DNA of 64,000 nucleotides from Roseibium marinum (GCF_002906165.1 NZ_PPCN01000003.1:124001-188000); one strand, 5' to 3'. Positions 17,545 through 27,386 are shown, numbered from the stretch's first letter. Translations and numbers: made by a program. Notes: a model not told the origin generated them from the sequence alone.

Positions 17545-19302
17545 TTATGGCGCCACCTGAACATCCAGCAGCGCCAGCGTCCCCTGATCGTCGATATGCT
17601 TCAGTGCCGCCTCGATGGCCCCCGGCAGGTCCGCGCCGTGCTCGACGCGCTGGGCGTGGGCGCGGCTTGCCCGGGCGATCATCGCGAAGTCGGGCACAGG
17701 CGAGAGGCCCGTCAGGGGGACCTGATTGCTACGGGCGGCATGGCCGTCCGGATAAAGGCCGAGCACAGACTGCCGGACCGCGCCCCATTCCGCGTTGTTG
17801 AGGATGACGAGCAGGATGGGAAGCCGGTGGGCTTCGGCGATCTGGTGGCAGGCGACCGGATTGGAAAAGATGTAGGAGCCGTCGCCCATGGTGGCCACAA
17901 TAGTGCGCTCCGGCGCGCCGATCTTCATGCCGAGCGCCGCCGGGAAAGACCAGCCCAGCCCGCCGGAATGCGGCTCCTGGTACCAGGCCTTCGAATGGGT
18001 GAGGGACATGGCGTCCATCGGGCAGCCCAGTTCGGACAGAACGGACGCGTCCCGGCCTGCAAGCGCTTCGGACAGGCAAAGGCTGACCCAGCTTTTTGTC
18101 ATCGGGTCCCGTTCGCCGGCCTTTGCGGATGCGATGGCCTTCTTGCGGGAGCCGGCGTTTGTTTCCGCCCAGAATTTGCGCCTTGTTTCCTCACGCCCTG
18201 ACGGGGTGAATGCCTCGAGTTTCTTCTTCAGGGCCAGCAGGCCGGGCTCCACGTCCGCCGCGAGGGCCAGATCGCACTGGAAGTTGCGCACCGGGACGCG
18301 GCTGAAGAGCGGATCCTGGCCAAGATGAATGACTTTCGCTCCCGGACGCGGGCCGTGGGCGTCCGGCGCCCAGGGGGCGAGGCAGTCGATCACCAGAATG
18401 ACGTCGGCCTTTTCCAGAAGCGGGGCGGGCGGGGCCGCCGCCGCCATGGGATGGTCGCTGTCGATCGCGCATTGCACGGCCCAGTACTGGCACACGGGTA
18501 TGCCCCATTTTTCCGCCAGTTCACCGAGTGCGGCAAAACCGTCCGGGCCACCGGCGCCGTGCTGGGCGAAGATGACCGGATTTTCCGCTTCCGCGAGCCA
18601 AGTCGCCGCGGTCTCGAAATCCGCCTCGCTCAGGCCGGGACGGGCAGGGCGCATGAGCGGCGGAAGATCGAGTTGCTCCGTGCCTGTCGGCTCGCACAGC
18701 ACCTCGCGCGGCAGGCTGACATAGACAGGGCCGCGCGGCACGGTTTCCGCGATGGCCTTGGCCCGGTCGGCGGTCTCCACCGCCTGTTCGGGGAACCGTA
18801 GCTCGTAATCCCATTTCGAGGCTTCGCGCACCAGGGCGGTCTGGTCGCGCATCTCCTGGCCCCAGCCGATGGGCACCGTCCGCGATCCGAACCGGCCCTT
18901 TTCCGTCGTCGGCGTGCGCCCGGAAAACAGCAGAACCGGAACATGCTCTGTCGCCGCGTTGATCGCGCCGATGGCGCAGTTGGCAAGGCCGACATTGGTG
19001 TGCGCCATCACCGCCGCCGTCTTGCTGGTTGCCAGGTAATAGCCGTGCGCCATGCCCATGGCGGCCGATTCATGCGGAATGACCAGGCTTTCCGGCAGGT
19101 CTATGCCGCTCGCGGCAGCTTCCGCGAGGCCCTCGATGATCGGCGGGAAGTCGGTGCCCGAATTGGCGAAGATGTAATCGATCCCGAGCGCTTTCAGCCG
19201 GGAAAGAAGCGCGCCTCCGCATGTCATCCTCGCCGGGCCGGCCTTGCCTGCCGCATTCGCGGTTTCCGTCTGCTGCACTTTGGACTTCGGACCTGCCGCC
19301 AT
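17545..19302 (-). CDS. Thiamine-pyrophosphate enzyme, acetolactate synthase-like
   Basis: 585 residues from the ATG at 19302, which has GGAG nine bases upstream; an ATG at 19317 (five residues more) has none. The N-terminal TPP-binding domain has the catalytic Glu in IPHESAAMGMAHGYY, the central domain is of the POX/ALS type, and the C-terminal TPP motif is GDGSYIFSNPVACHQIAEAH ending in NN, within the usual GDG-X(25-30)-NN frame. Family members decarboxylate 2-oxo acids or make 2-hydroxyketones; FAD binding and the precise substrate cannot be read. It is not paired with an ilvH regulatory subunit, so branched-chain synthesis is unlikely. An IclR regulator is divergent, with a palindrome in between, suggesting inducible catabolism of an aromatic or sugar-derived oxo acid. 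Confidence 0.85.
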   Translation of the reverse strand: MAAGPKSKVQQTETANAAGKAGPARMTCGGALLSRLKALGIDYIFANSGTDFPPIIEGLAEAAASGIDLPESLVIPHESAAMGMAHGYYLATSKTAAVMAHTNVGLANCAIGAINAATEHVPVLLFSGRTPTTEKGRFGSRTVPIGWGQEMRDQTALVREASKWDYELRFPEQAVETADRAKAIAETVPRGPVYVSLPREVLCEPTGTEQLDLPPLMRPARPGLSEADFETAATWLAEAENPVIFAQHGAGGPDGFAALGELAEKWGIPVCQYWAVQCAIDSDHPMAAAAPPAPLLEKADVILVIDCLAPWAPDAHGPRPGAKVIHLGQDPLFSRVPVRNFQCDLALAADVEPGLLALKKKLEAFTPSGREETRRKFWAETNAGSRKKAIASAKAGERDPMTKSWVSLCLSEALAGRDASVLSELGCPMDAMSLTHSKAWYQEPHSGGLGWSFPAALGMKIGAPERTIVATMGDGSYIFSNPVACHQIAEAHRLPILLVILNNAEWGAVRQSVLGLYPDGHAARSNQVPLTGLSPVPDFAMIARASRAHAQRVEHGADLPGAIEAALKHIDDQGTLALLDVQVAP

Positions 19303-19318
19303 CTTGACATTCTCCATT

Positions 19319-19335
19319 ATTACTATAATAGTAAT
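19319..19335. promoter_or_regulatory. Candidate IclR operator palindrome
   Basis: ATTACTATAATAGTAAT: perfect 7-base arms around a 3-base centre, inside an unusually AT-rich divergent promoter (19303-19415). It lies 17-33 bases upstream of the TPP-enzyme start codon, a position where a bound regulator would affect transcription. IclR-family operators are typically short AT-rich inverted repeats of this size. Confidence 0.5.
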
Positions 19336-19415
19336 TCATATATCTTATATTGAAATAACTGACTTCATCCGTCAACAGTCCCGTTCGCGGACCAGGAAAG
19401 CAGGCTCAACAGGCG

Positions 19416-20180
19416 ATGGTGGCGCAGATCAACGGTTCCGTAGTGAAGGCCTTTGAAATCCTGAAGCTTTTCAACGCGGACCGGACGGTCATCTCCGCTG
19501 CCGACGTGATGGCCGAACTGGGCGTGAATGCCGTCACCGCGCACCGTTTCCTCAAGACGCTGGAGCATGTCGGCGCGCTCATCGCCGTTGAGCGCGGCCG
19601 CTACCGGCTGGGGTTCCTGTTCGCCGGCCTGGCGGAACGGCTGCTTGACGGCGGGTCGCTCGCGGGTCTCCTGCAGCCGGCCCTGAACGCGCTGACGGAC
19701 CGTCTTGGTGAAGCCTCCATGGCAACCCTGTTCCGCTCGGACAAGGTGGTCTGCATCGCGCGGGCCGTTCCCGACCGGCCCGTGCTGGTCGATATCCGGG
19801 TCGGCTCGGAACTCGAAGCCTGGTGCACCGCGCACGGCAAGCTCTGGCTGGCGCATCTGCCGGACAAGGACCTGGACGCCTATTTCAAACGGGTCGAGCG
19901 CAGGGCATTTACCGGCGCGACCATCACTGGCGAGGACGCGCTGCGCGCGGAGCTTGAACAGGTCCGCCGCGACGGATTTGCCGAAAACCGGGGCGAACGG
20001 GAAGACACGCTCCACGCGGTCGCCGTTCCCCTTTTCAGCGGCAGCGGCCGGATGATCACCGGCCTGTCGGTCTTCGGCCCGGCGGCGCGCCTTTCGGGCA
20101 AAGCAGCCGGGACGGCGCTGGCGCATTTGAACCGTGCGGCGGAAGACCTTCGCAGCAGCCTCGCCGAGCCGCAACGATAG
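19416..20180 (+). CDS. IclR family transcriptional regulator
   Basis: 254 residues. The N-terminal winged helix (SVVKAFEILKLFNADRTVIS, then VNAVTAHRFLKTLEHVGAL) is followed by the IclR effector domain (residues about 80-250: FRSDKVVCIARA, ELEAWCTAHGKLWLA, GFAENRGEREDTLHAVAVPL). The regulator is divergent from the TPP-enzyme gene and is its most likely controller. Effectors of the family are small metabolites, commonly carboxylates. It converges with the LodB-like gene, whose stop is 41 bases from its own. Confidence 0.92.
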   Translation: MVAQINGSVVKAFEILKLFNADRTVISAADVMAELGVNAVTAHRFLKTLEHVGALIAVERGRYRLGFLFAGLAERLLDGGSLAGLLQPALNALTDRLGEASMATLFRSDKVVCIARAVPDRPVLVDIRVGSELEAWCTAHGKLWLAHLPDKDLDAYFKRVERRAFTGATITGEDALRAELEQVRRDGFAENRGEREDTLHAVAVPLFSGSGRMITGLSVFGPAARLSGKAAGTALAHLNRAAEDLRSSLAEPQR

Positions 20181-20221
20181 CCGTTGATCAGCAAACCCAT
20201 GCGCAAGCTGCGCTTCTCTCC

Positions 20222-21322
20222 TTACACGGGAACGGTCTCCTCAGGCTGCTGCCGTCTTTGCCAGAATGCACTGTCCAAAAAGCGCGTTTCCTGCGCATAG
20301 ATGCGCCTGCGGCCGGTCAGAAATTCCTGAACGCCATTGGCGACGCGCCGCGCATAGATATCCGGTGCATGCGGATCTCCCCCGAGCCTTGCCGCGGCGG
20401 CCTGAGCTCCCTGAATTCCTGTCCACAGCGCCGAGGTCATGCCGTGCGAGGACAGCGGATCGAAGGCGGCGGCTGCATCGCCGACGGCCAGCCAGGTGGC
20501 CCCGGCGCATGGCGCGAACCAGGTGGTGGCGGCGCTGGCGAGCATCGGTTTTTCCGGCAGCCGGAAACCGGCCTCTTCGATCCATCGCCGCACGGATATC
20601 GAGGATCTCAGAACGGCTTCCCAGGCCGGTTCCTTTCCGCCGGAGGCGTCGCGCATAAGGTCCGCGTCGGTGTAAAAATTCAGGGCAAGACGGCCGTCGG
20701 CAAGACATGTGGCGTAGAACCAGCCATCGGGCACGGCCTCAACCAGCGTTGCCGGTGTCGGCTCCACATCCGAGCCGGGGTCCTGTTCCAGAAACCCGTA
20801 AAGCGCAGCAAGCCGGTCGGCGCGGAACCGGGTGGCCCGGTCGCGGACCAGGACGGCCTTCCGGCCGCTGGCATCGATGGCCAGATCGCAGGATACCTTG
20901 CGGTTTTCGCATTCAAGCCGCCATCCCTGCCCTTCCGGAGCGCAGCGTAGCAGGGGTTCCCGGACGAGCTCCGTTCCCTGAGCCGCAAGACCGGTCAGGG
21001 CGCGTTCGAAAACCGCGCGGTGCAAAACAGTCTGCGGTCCCTCCAGATGCACGATGCTGCTGCGTTCAGCCAGACTGTCGCTGCCCCAGGCGGAAAACAT
21101 GCTGTGCGCGGGCCGGTGCGCGCTCGCTGAAAGAAGTCCTTCCGCATCCAGGGCCGCAAGAAGCGGCCGGGCGGCGGCGGACAGCAACTCGCCGGGCTTG
21201 TCCCGCACCGGTTCGGCGGGCGCGATCCACAGGGGCCGGAAGCCGATCTGCGTCAGCCTGAGGCAGCAGGCGGCGCCTGCGATACCCGCCCCGACCACTG
21301 CGATCCGATGATGATCTGCCAT
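20222..21322 (-). CDS. LodB/GoxB-like FAD-dependent maturation protein
   Basis: 366 residues. A Rossmann FAD motif (VVGAGIAGAACCLRL) begins at residue 9, and a second FAD-contact segment of the flavin monooxygenase/halogenase class (WLAVGDAAAAFDPLSSHGM) lies near residue 285. It starts two bases after the stop of the LodA-like oxidase gene. In Marinomonas the flavoprotein LodB (and GoxB) is required to form the cysteine tryptophylquinone cofactor in its partner oxidase. The sequence type and tight linkage support that role here. It has no signal peptide, consistent with cytoplasmic action before partner export. Confidence 0.85.
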   Translation of the reverse strand: MADHHRIAVVGAGIAGAACCLRLTQIGFRPLWIAPAEPVRDKPGELLSAAARPLLAALDAEGLLSASAHRPAHSMFSAWGSDSLAERSSIVHLEGPQTVLHRAVFERALTGLAAQGTELVREPLLRCAPEGQGWRLECENRKVSCDLAIDASGRKAVLVRDRATRFRADRLAALYGFLEQDPGSDVEPTPATLVEAVPDGWFYATCLADGRLALNFYTDADLMRDASGGKEPAWEAVLRSSISVRRWIEEAGFRLPEKPMLASAATTWFAPCAGATWLAVGDAAAAFDPLSSHGMTSALWTGIQGAQAAAARLGGDPHAPDIYARRVANGVQEFLTGRRRIYAQETRFLDSAFWQRRQQPEETVPV

Positions 21323-21324
21323 AC

Positions 21325-23352
21325 CTATTCGGGCAACATGCCGTCAGCCGGTGACCAGTTGAACCGGAATTCCATCTCGGCCCGGCCGGTCTCCACATAC
21401 AACTCGTCCGGCACGCCCTCCGGCCGGCCCGGATCCTCCGGTGCCGGTTTCCTCACCACGAAGCCCATGCGCTCCCATAGCGTGATCATGTTGGTTATGC
21501 CGTCCCAATAGCTGGCGTTGGCATGATAGCCGATGCCTGCCACACCGCGGGACCAGGCAACCCTGCTGTTCAGAAACTTGAGCCGGTCCTGTTCCGGCAG
21601 GTCCGGACGCATGACCTGCAGATAATATTCTTCCGGCAATACATCGATCGGCAGCAGGGCGGGCCACCAGACCGCGGTCGGCAAGTTTTCCTGCATGAGA
21701 ACCTGCTGGCAGCTGAAGGCATCGCATTGCCAGGGCAAACCCATCCATCGGGTCAGGTCTCCGGCCGATTGCGGTCCGATTGGCGGCGGCGCGCCATTGC
21801 CTCCTTCTGACGCCTTTTCCAGTGTCAGGAGCCGGCCGATCGTCTGCACCAGCTTCGGCCGGTTGCCATGGGCAAGCCGGAACGGCTCGGCGGTATTGTC
21901 GGTGTGGCGGGCATACATCGGTGCGAGGCGCAGATAGTAGCTCAGCTCGACACCGGGATGAAACCCTCCGCCCGAACAGGGTTCAAGCGCGGCTTCCGTC
22001 AGTGCGGCCGGCTGCTGCTCAAGCGGGATATCGTCCAGCGTTTCGATGGCATCATATTGCGGATCGTCGAGATCGTTGCGAAAGTCGCCAGCCGCCCAGG
22101 CCTTCAAGGCGTCATATTGCAGGGCCGGGAACTGAAACCACTGAAGAGGGCTGCCGTCGTAATTGACACCGTCTCCAAGCATATAGGGAATCTTGAGGCG
22201 TTCTTCCTTGAAGGCGTCCGGACCCATGTTATCCGGATTCCGAAACAGGCTGAAAATCTTCTTGCGAAAGGCTTCGTTCTCCGGCGAGGGATCGGCCAGT
22301 TTTTCAGCGAAGCCCGGCGCCGAGAAATCGACGTCGAGCCATCCGGACCGGTGCAGGGCTGCATTTGTCAGCCAGTCCATCAGTGCGACACGGCGGAAAG
22401 TAGGGTAAATGTCACGCCGGAAAGACAGCGGCAAGGCCGGTGAAGGCGTCCAGCCCCGGGCGACATTCAGGTTTTGAATCGTATCGTAAAGTGTTGTGAT
22501 CGAAGGAATTTCAGGGGCGAAATTTGGTCCGACACTGGCAACCCAGCTTGGCTCGGCTACAAGTTTCCGCCCGTCCGCGAGCGTAACGGTTGCGGTGACG
22601 GGACCGTCACACCAGTCATCGTACCACCCGTCATTGTCGGCAAAACTGGAAATAGGAGCATTGGTTGGCGAGGACGAGACCCCATTCGGTGGGAACACGA
22701 GCAGGCGTCCGTCCGCATCGGTTCGCAGCTCACCCAGAGCGACCGGATAGCGTCCCCAGAACGTTCCCTCGAAACGATAGGCGGGATTGCCGCCACCTTC
22801 ATTGGTGTCCTTGCCTGAAATTTCCTTCAGACCACCGTCGATGACGAGATTGGCTTCACGCGCCTCATCGTCGACAAAATACTGGTTTCGCATCTGTCCT
22901 GGCAGACCTGGCGCGGCCTCGCCGTTGTCCAGTGGATTGTTGAACCCGTACCAGGCGGCCTTGGTGTTGGCCAAACGCACCTGCCAGTCGATCGTCGCGT
23001 CATCGGCCTTGATCTCGCCGATCACCCGGTCCTGATCGTCAAAGGCGTAGATCCGGAACCTCTGCACCTGTTTCTTGATCTGCCGGTCGCCATCCTTGAA
23101 ACCGCCTTCCGGCTTTGGCGGCAGGCCAGGGACCTCGGGGGCCAGAAACCAGCGCGGGCTGCCTCCGACCCGGCAGATCCCGATGGCCGGATAGACCCGC
23201 ACCCGTGCGGGTGTGGCGCCTTCAGGAGCTGGCTCGGCGGAGCCGGATTGCGCAATCGCCGGTTTGGGCAGAAAGGCCAGACCGGTCAGAGCCAGGGCGG
23301 CTGTTGATTGAGCGAGGAAATCCCGCCGTTTGATACCATTTGAATCGGTCAT
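21325..23352 (-). CDS. LodA/GoxA-like cysteine-tryptophylquinone (CTQ) amino-acid oxidase
   Basis: 675 residues. The N-terminus has a twin-arginine signal (KRRDFLAQSTAALALTGLAF ending near AIAQ). The mature part opens with the LodA-type sequence RVRVYPAIGICRVGGSPRWF. Late in the protein, DAFSC places an Asp four residues before a Cys (about Asp544/Cys548), matching the conserved Asp-Cys pair that starts CTQ formation in LodA; a nearby AVWWP motif offers the Trp partner, though which Trp is modified is not certain. Known members are L-lysine epsilon-oxidase and glycine oxidase, releasing H2O2 and ammonia; substrate here is unknown. GGAGAAAC precedes the start. It forms an operon with the LodB-like gene. 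The family call is by motif and gene pairing. Confidence 0.85.
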   Translation of the reverse strand: MTDSNGIKRRDFLAQSTAALALTGLAFLPKPAIAQSGSAEPAPEGATPARVRVYPAIGICRVGGSPRWFLAPEVPGLPPKPEGGFKDGDRQIKKQVQRFRIYAFDDQDRVIGEIKADDATIDWQVRLANTKAAWYGFNNPLDNGEAAPGLPGQMRNQYFVDDEAREANLVIDGGLKEISGKDTNEGGGNPAYRFEGTFWGRYPVALGELRTDADGRLLVFPPNGVSSSPTNAPISSFADNDGWYDDWCDGPVTATVTLADGRKLVAEPSWVASVGPNFAPEIPSITTLYDTIQNLNVARGWTPSPALPLSFRRDIYPTFRRVALMDWLTNAALHRSGWLDVDFSAPGFAEKLADPSPENEAFRKKIFSLFRNPDNMGPDAFKEERLKIPYMLGDGVNYDGSPLQWFQFPALQYDALKAWAAGDFRNDLDDPQYDAIETLDDIPLEQQPAALTEAALEPCSGGGFHPGVELSYYLRLAPMYARHTDNTAEPFRLAHGNRPKLVQTIGRLLTLEKASEGGNGAPPPIGPQSAGDLTRWMGLPWQCDAFSCQQVLMQENLPTAVWWPALLPIDVLPEEYYLQVMRPDLPEQDRLKFLNSRVAWSRGVAGIGYHANASYWDGITNMITLWERMGFVVRKPAPEDPGRPEGVPDELYVETGRAEMEFRFNWSPADGMLPE

Positions 23353-23511
23353 GTTTCTCCACGGGACTAGGCTGTAAACCGGATCTGAATCGCGCTGCTG
23401 CCGTATGTTGACCTGGACAACGTAAAGTCAATCAGCCGACTTTTGCAAATTGTGATTGCAAGTTGTGAGAACTCGCGACAGCGCGCTTGTTTCGTCCGTC
23501 TCCTGACTGAG

Positions 23512-24966
23512 CTATCCGCTGCCGGCAGTCATTGTGGAGACCAAAGCGATCACCGCGACAGCCGCCAGGTTCACCAGAAAGCCCGCCCGCATCATTTGAG
23601 GAATGCTGACCTGCCCGGTTCCGAAAACGATGGCATTCGGAGGCGTCGCCACGGGAAGCATGAAGGCGCAGGACGCGGCCATGGCGGCCGGCGCGGCCAG
23701 GAACAGCGGATCCAGGCCGGCCTGCATGGCAACAGCCCCCACGACCGGCAGGAAAGCGGCGGTCGTCGCCGTGTTGCTGGTGAGCTCGGTCAGAAAGATG
23801 ACGAGCAGCGAGACGGCCAGCACAAGAGCGAAAACCGGCCAGGTTTCAAAAAAGGACAGGCCGTTGCCGATCCACGAGGCAAGACCGGTCTTGTCCACCG
23901 CCTGAGCCAGGCTCAGGCCGCCGCCGAACAGGATGAGAATATCCCAGGGAGCCCGCTTCGCCCAATTCCAGTCGAGCAGAAAGACACGCGCATGTGTGCC
24001 GGAGGGGATCAGAAACAGCAGCAGCGCGCCGGAAACTGCAATGCCTGCGTCATGAAGACCGGACAGCCCGGTCAAGTCGGCGGTCAGGGGATTGAAGATC
24101 CAGAGCGCCGCGACGAGCGCGAATACCGCCGCGACCCGTTTTTCCGCGGCGCTCACCGGGCCCATTTTGTCCAGTTCCTGCCTTATGACCTCAGATCCCG
24201 CCTGGGAAGAGGTGTCTTCCAGGTGAAAATCCACCCTGGTGAGGAGGAACCAGGTGATCGGCAACATCGCCAGAACCACCGGGAGCGCGATCACCATCCA
24301 GTCCATGAAGCCGACATGAATGCCGTGGCGTTGCTCCATATATGCGGCGAGCAGGGCATTGGGCGGCGAGCCGACGAGGGTGGCCAGTCCGCCTATCGAT
24401 GCGGAATAGGCAACGGCCAGCAGAAGCGCGGACGAGATGCCTGACTTCTCGCGTTGTCCCGCATCCGTCAGGACTGATGTCAGGGACACGGCCAGCGGCA
24501 TCATCATCATGGCGGTGGCTGTGTTGCTGATCCACATGCTCAAAAATGCGGTTGCCGCCATCACGCCGCCAATGAGCGCGGACGGGCTGCTGCCGACGAC
24601 CGACAGGATATGAAGCGCGATGCGGCGGTGGAGGTTCCATCGCTGCATCGCGAGCGAAATCAGGAAGCCACCGAGAAACAGAAATATCAGCGGATTGGCG
24701 AAGGGGGCGGCTGTCTGACCGAAATCGGAGATGTCGAACAGGGGAAAGAACAAAAGCGGCAACAGGGCCGTCACGGCCACCGGCAGGGCCTCGGTCGCCC
24801 ACCAGATCCCCATCCAGACGGCAATCGCGGCAGTCGCCCAGCCCTGGAATGTCAATCCCGCGGGAACGGGAAGTACCAGCATCGCCAGCGCGGCAGCCGG
24901 GCCGATCAGCATTCCGGCCAGGCTGTAGCCCTTCACCACCGTACCCCCCGGATTTTCTTCGCTCAT
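23512..24966 (-). CDS. DASS-family sodium:dicarboxylate/sulfate symporter
   Basis: About 484 residues with roughly 11-12 hydrophobic segments. Both SNT substrate/sodium motifs of the SLC13/DASS family are present: WISNTATAMMMMP in the first half and LTSNTATTAAFLP in the second, each in a two-fold related repeat. Homologues import succinate, malate, fumarate or related dianions with Na+. The ATG at 24966 has GGAAAG four bases upstream; an ATG at 24987 would add seven residues. It sits between the LodA-like gene and a LysR regulator, all leftward, but 160 and 230 base gaps make separate transcription likely. Confidence 0.92.
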   Translation of the reverse strand: MSEENPGGTVVKGYSLAGMLIGPAAALAMLVLPVPAGLTFQGWATAAIAVWMGIWWATEALPVAVTALLPLLFFPLFDISDFGQTAAPFANPLIFLFLGGFLISLAMQRWNLHRRIALHILSVVGSSPSALIGGVMAATAFLSMWISNTATAMMMMPLAVSLTSVLTDAGQREKSGISSALLLAVAYSASIGGLATLVGSPPNALLAAYMEQRHGIHVGFMDWMVIALPVVLAMLPITWFLLTRVDFHLEDTSSQAGSEVIRQELDKMGPVSAAEKRVAAVFALVAALWIFNPLTADLTGLSGLHDAGIAVSGALLLFLIPSGTHARVFLLDWNWAKRAPWDILILFGGGLSLAQAVDKTGLASWIGNGLSFFETWPVFALVLAVSLLVIFLTELTSNTATTAAFLPVVGAVAMQAGLDPLFLAAPAAMAASCAFMLPVATPPNAIVFGTGQVSIPQMMRAGFLVNLAAVAVIALVSTMTAGSG

Positions 24967-25196
24967 GTCTTTCCGGGGGTCATGCATCGGGGCGTTTTCC
25001 GTTTCGGCGTGTGGGTCCGCTTCCCGCGCGGCGAGCGGACGCCCTGGACATCCGGGGTGGATAAGACCTGGGTTCCCTCAAAGCTGTATACGGACATTCC
25101 AGCGCGGCATACCCCGGTTCAAGCGTCAGTCCTACCGTGCCACGGCCGGGGTCGAAACAAAATATATTTCAAATACCTACTGCCACGCTCGCGTTC

Positions 25197-26153
25197 TCAA
25201 CCAGGATTCCCTTTCTCACCGACCGCCCTCAGCACCTCGCGCGCAACGACCTGTGCCACCGGCGTCAGCACCTGACCCTTGCGGGTCAGGAAAGAGTAAG
25301 TCTCCACGGACAGCGGCAGGTCGCTTTGAAGTTCGGTGAGAGATCCGGGTGTGCCGTCCGCACCCTCGGCGAAACTTCTGGCGACGGACTGGGCCACAGG
25401 AGCGATGGCATTGGTCCTCTGCACGGTCGCAAGAGTGAACAGGAAGGAGGACGTGGTCAGCACTCTCGAGGGCAGGGTCAGCCCCTTGTCCCGCAGTGCC
25501 TGTTCCGCCGTCGCCCGGATCGGTGCGCCGGCCGGGGGCAGAACCCAGTCGAAACCGAGCAGGGCTTGCGCGGGAATGGGGGTGTCGGTTCGTGTCAGCG
25601 GGTGATCGATGCGGGCGATGATCGAGGCCGGTTCCCTGAGAAGCGGCCGCTCCTCGAAGAGGGCGGGGTCCTCATCCACCGGGACCCGGCTCAGGGAGAA
25701 ATCCAGCCGGCCGTCCTCGAGTTTCGGCGCAAGGTCCCGGCTGGGAGCGACATCGACGGAAATCGAGATGTCCGGATAACTGAGCCGGATATGGCGCAGT
25801 GCGGGCAGGACATATTCGATGGCCGGTCCGGTAACCGAGCCGATGCTGACATGTCCGCTCTGGCCGGACATGTGCTGGTCGATGTCCCGGCCCGCATCGT
25901 CAAGTTCCTGCAATATACGCACGCAACGTTCCGCTAGCTTCCGGCCCACTTCGGTCAGCTCGATACCCCGGCCGCTGCGCACATAGACGGCGGCTTCCGT
26001 TATCCGTTCGATTTCCGAAATCAGCCGGGAGGCCGCCGGTTGGGTGATGCCGATCGCGGTAGCGGCGTTGGTCAGCCGCGATTGCCGGGCCAGTTCGGCG
26101 AGCAGGCGCAGGTGCGATATTTTCAGACCGCGACGCAGCAGATCCAGGCTCAT
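25197..26153 (-). CDS. gbpR: LysR-type regulator, GbpR-like
   Basis: 318 residues. The N-terminal HTH (RLTNAATAIGITQPAASRLI at residues 25-44) and the LysR effector domain are complete. It is divergent from chvE, the same arrangement as gbpR in Agrobacterium, where GbpR controls the galactose/arabinose-binding protein ChvE in response to sugars. The name rests on that synteny and general similarity. The 168-base divergent region contains the inverted sequence ATACCGGTAT followed by CGGTAT at about 26183-26198, a possible LysR box overlapping its own start region. Confidence 0.85.
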   Translation of the reverse strand: MSLDLLRRGLKISHLRLLAELARQSRLTNAATAIGITQPAASRLISEIERITEAAVYVRSGRGIELTEVGRKLAERCVRILQELDDAGRDIDQHMSGQSGHVSIGSVTGPAIEYVLPALRHIRLSYPDISISVDVAPSRDLAPKLEDGRLDFSLSRVPVDEDPALFEERPLLREPASIIARIDHPLTRTDTPIPAQALLGFDWVLPPAGAPIRATAEQALRDKGLTLPSRVLTTSSFLFTLATVQRTNAIAPVAQSVARSFAEGADGTPGSLTELQSDLPLSVETYSFLTRKGQVLTPVAQVVAREVLRAVGEKGNPG

Positions 26154-26290
26154 GATGGCTCACTTCAAAGAACGTCAAATTTATACCGGTATCGGTATGT
26201 AAGGATAATGAATAATAATTTGACCGTCATGTTGTTTTTCTCGCATCTGTAGCCGCGGCATCATCAGTACATGCCTGAAATAAGTTTTGT

Positions 26291-26309
26291 GGCCGGTCGG
26301 AAACCGGCC
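26291..26309 (+). promoter_or_regulatory. Leader hairpin directly before the chvE ribosome site
   Basis: GGCCGGT and ACCGGCC, perfect 7-base arms with a 5-base loop, end one base before the GGGAGG ribosome site of chvE. Such 5' hairpins can stabilise abundant binding-protein mRNA or modulate initiation. Confidence 0.5.
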
Positions 26310-26321
26310 TGGGAGGAAAAT

Positions 26322-27386
26322 ATGAAGTTTGTTTCCAAGGCTCTGGTCGCGGCTGCGGCCGTGGCAACTCTCATGTCCGGTGCCGTGATGGCGCAGGACA
26401 AGGGCACCATCGGTATCGCAATGCCGACCAAATCCTCGGCCCGCTGGATCTCCGACGGCAACTCCATGGTCGAGCAGTTCACCGAAGCCGGCTACACCAC
26501 CGATCTGCAGTACGCCGAAGACGACATTCCGAACCAGCTGGCCCAGATCGAAAACATGATCACCAAGGGTGCGGATGTGCTGGTGATCGCGGCGATCGAC
26601 GGCACCACGCTTTCCAATGCGCTGGAAAATGCAGCCGCTGCCGGCATCAAGGTCATCGCCTATGACCGGCTGATCCGCGATAGCGGCGATGTCGACTATT
26701 ACGCGACCTTCGACAATTTCAAGGTGGGCGTTCAGCAGGCGACCTCTCTGGTCGGAGGCCTGAAGGAGCGCTTCGGCGACGGTCCTTACAATGTTGAATT
26801 GTTTGGCGGTTCCCCGGACGACAACAACGCCTATTTCTTCTATGACGGCGCCATGTCGGTTCTCCAGCCGCTGATCGATGACGGCACCATCGTCATCCAG
26901 TCCGGCCAGACCGGCATGGACACGGTCGGCACCCTGCGCTGGGACGGCGCGGTAGCTCAGTCCCGCATGGATAATCTCCTGTCCGCCCACTACACCGACA
27001 AGACGCTGCATGGCGCCCTGAGCCCGTATGATGGCCTGTCCATCGGCATCCTGTCGTCCCTGAAGGGCGTCGGCTATGGCTCCGGCGACCAGAAAATGCC
27101 GATTGTCACCGGTCAGGACGCGGAAGTTCCGTCCGTGAAATCCATTCTCGCCGGCGAGCAGTATTCCACCGTCTTCAAGGACACGCGGGAACTTGCCCGC
27201 GTGACGGTCGGCATGGTCGACGCGCTGCTGGAAGGCGGCGAGCCGGAAATCAACGACACCAAGACCTACAACAACGGTGTCAAGATCGTGCCCTCCTACC
27301 TGCTGGAGCCGGTCGCGGTCGATGCAAGCAACTGGGAAGAGATCCTGATCGGCAGCGGTTACTACACGGCTGACCAGGTCAAATAA
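26322..27386 (+). CDS. chvE: ChvE-type sugar-binding periplasmic protein
   Basis: 354 residues from the ATG at 26322 (GGGAGG upstream), the same length as Agrobacterium ChvE. A signal peptide of about 24 residues ends at VMAQD. The mature protein ([20 protein letters not shown], then [20 protein letters not shown]) is a type I periplasmic-binding fold of the CUT2 class. ChvE binds galactose, glucose, arabinose and related monosaccharides and in Agrobacterium also signals to VirA. It heads the operon chvE-gguA-gguB-gguC, with a strong nested inverted repeat separating it from gguA. No vir genes are in this window, so transport is the supported role. Confidence 0.95.
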   Translation: MKFVSKALVAAAAVATLMSGAVMAQDKGTIGIAMPTKSSARWISDGNSMVEQFTEAGYTTDLQYAEDDIPNQLAQIENMITKGADVLVIAAIDGTTLSNALENAAAAGIKVIAYDRLIRDSGDVDYYATFDNFKVGVQQATSLVGGLKERFGDGPYNVELFGGSPDDNNAYFFYDGAMSVLQPLIDDGTIVIQSGQTGMDTVGTLRWDGAVAQSRMDNLLSAHYTDKTLHGALSPYDGLSIGILSSLKGVGYGSGDQKMPIVTGQDAEVPSVKSILAGEQYSTVFKDTRELARVTVGMVDALLEGGEPEINDTKTYNNGVKIVPSYLLEPVAVDASNWEEILIGSGYYTADQVK

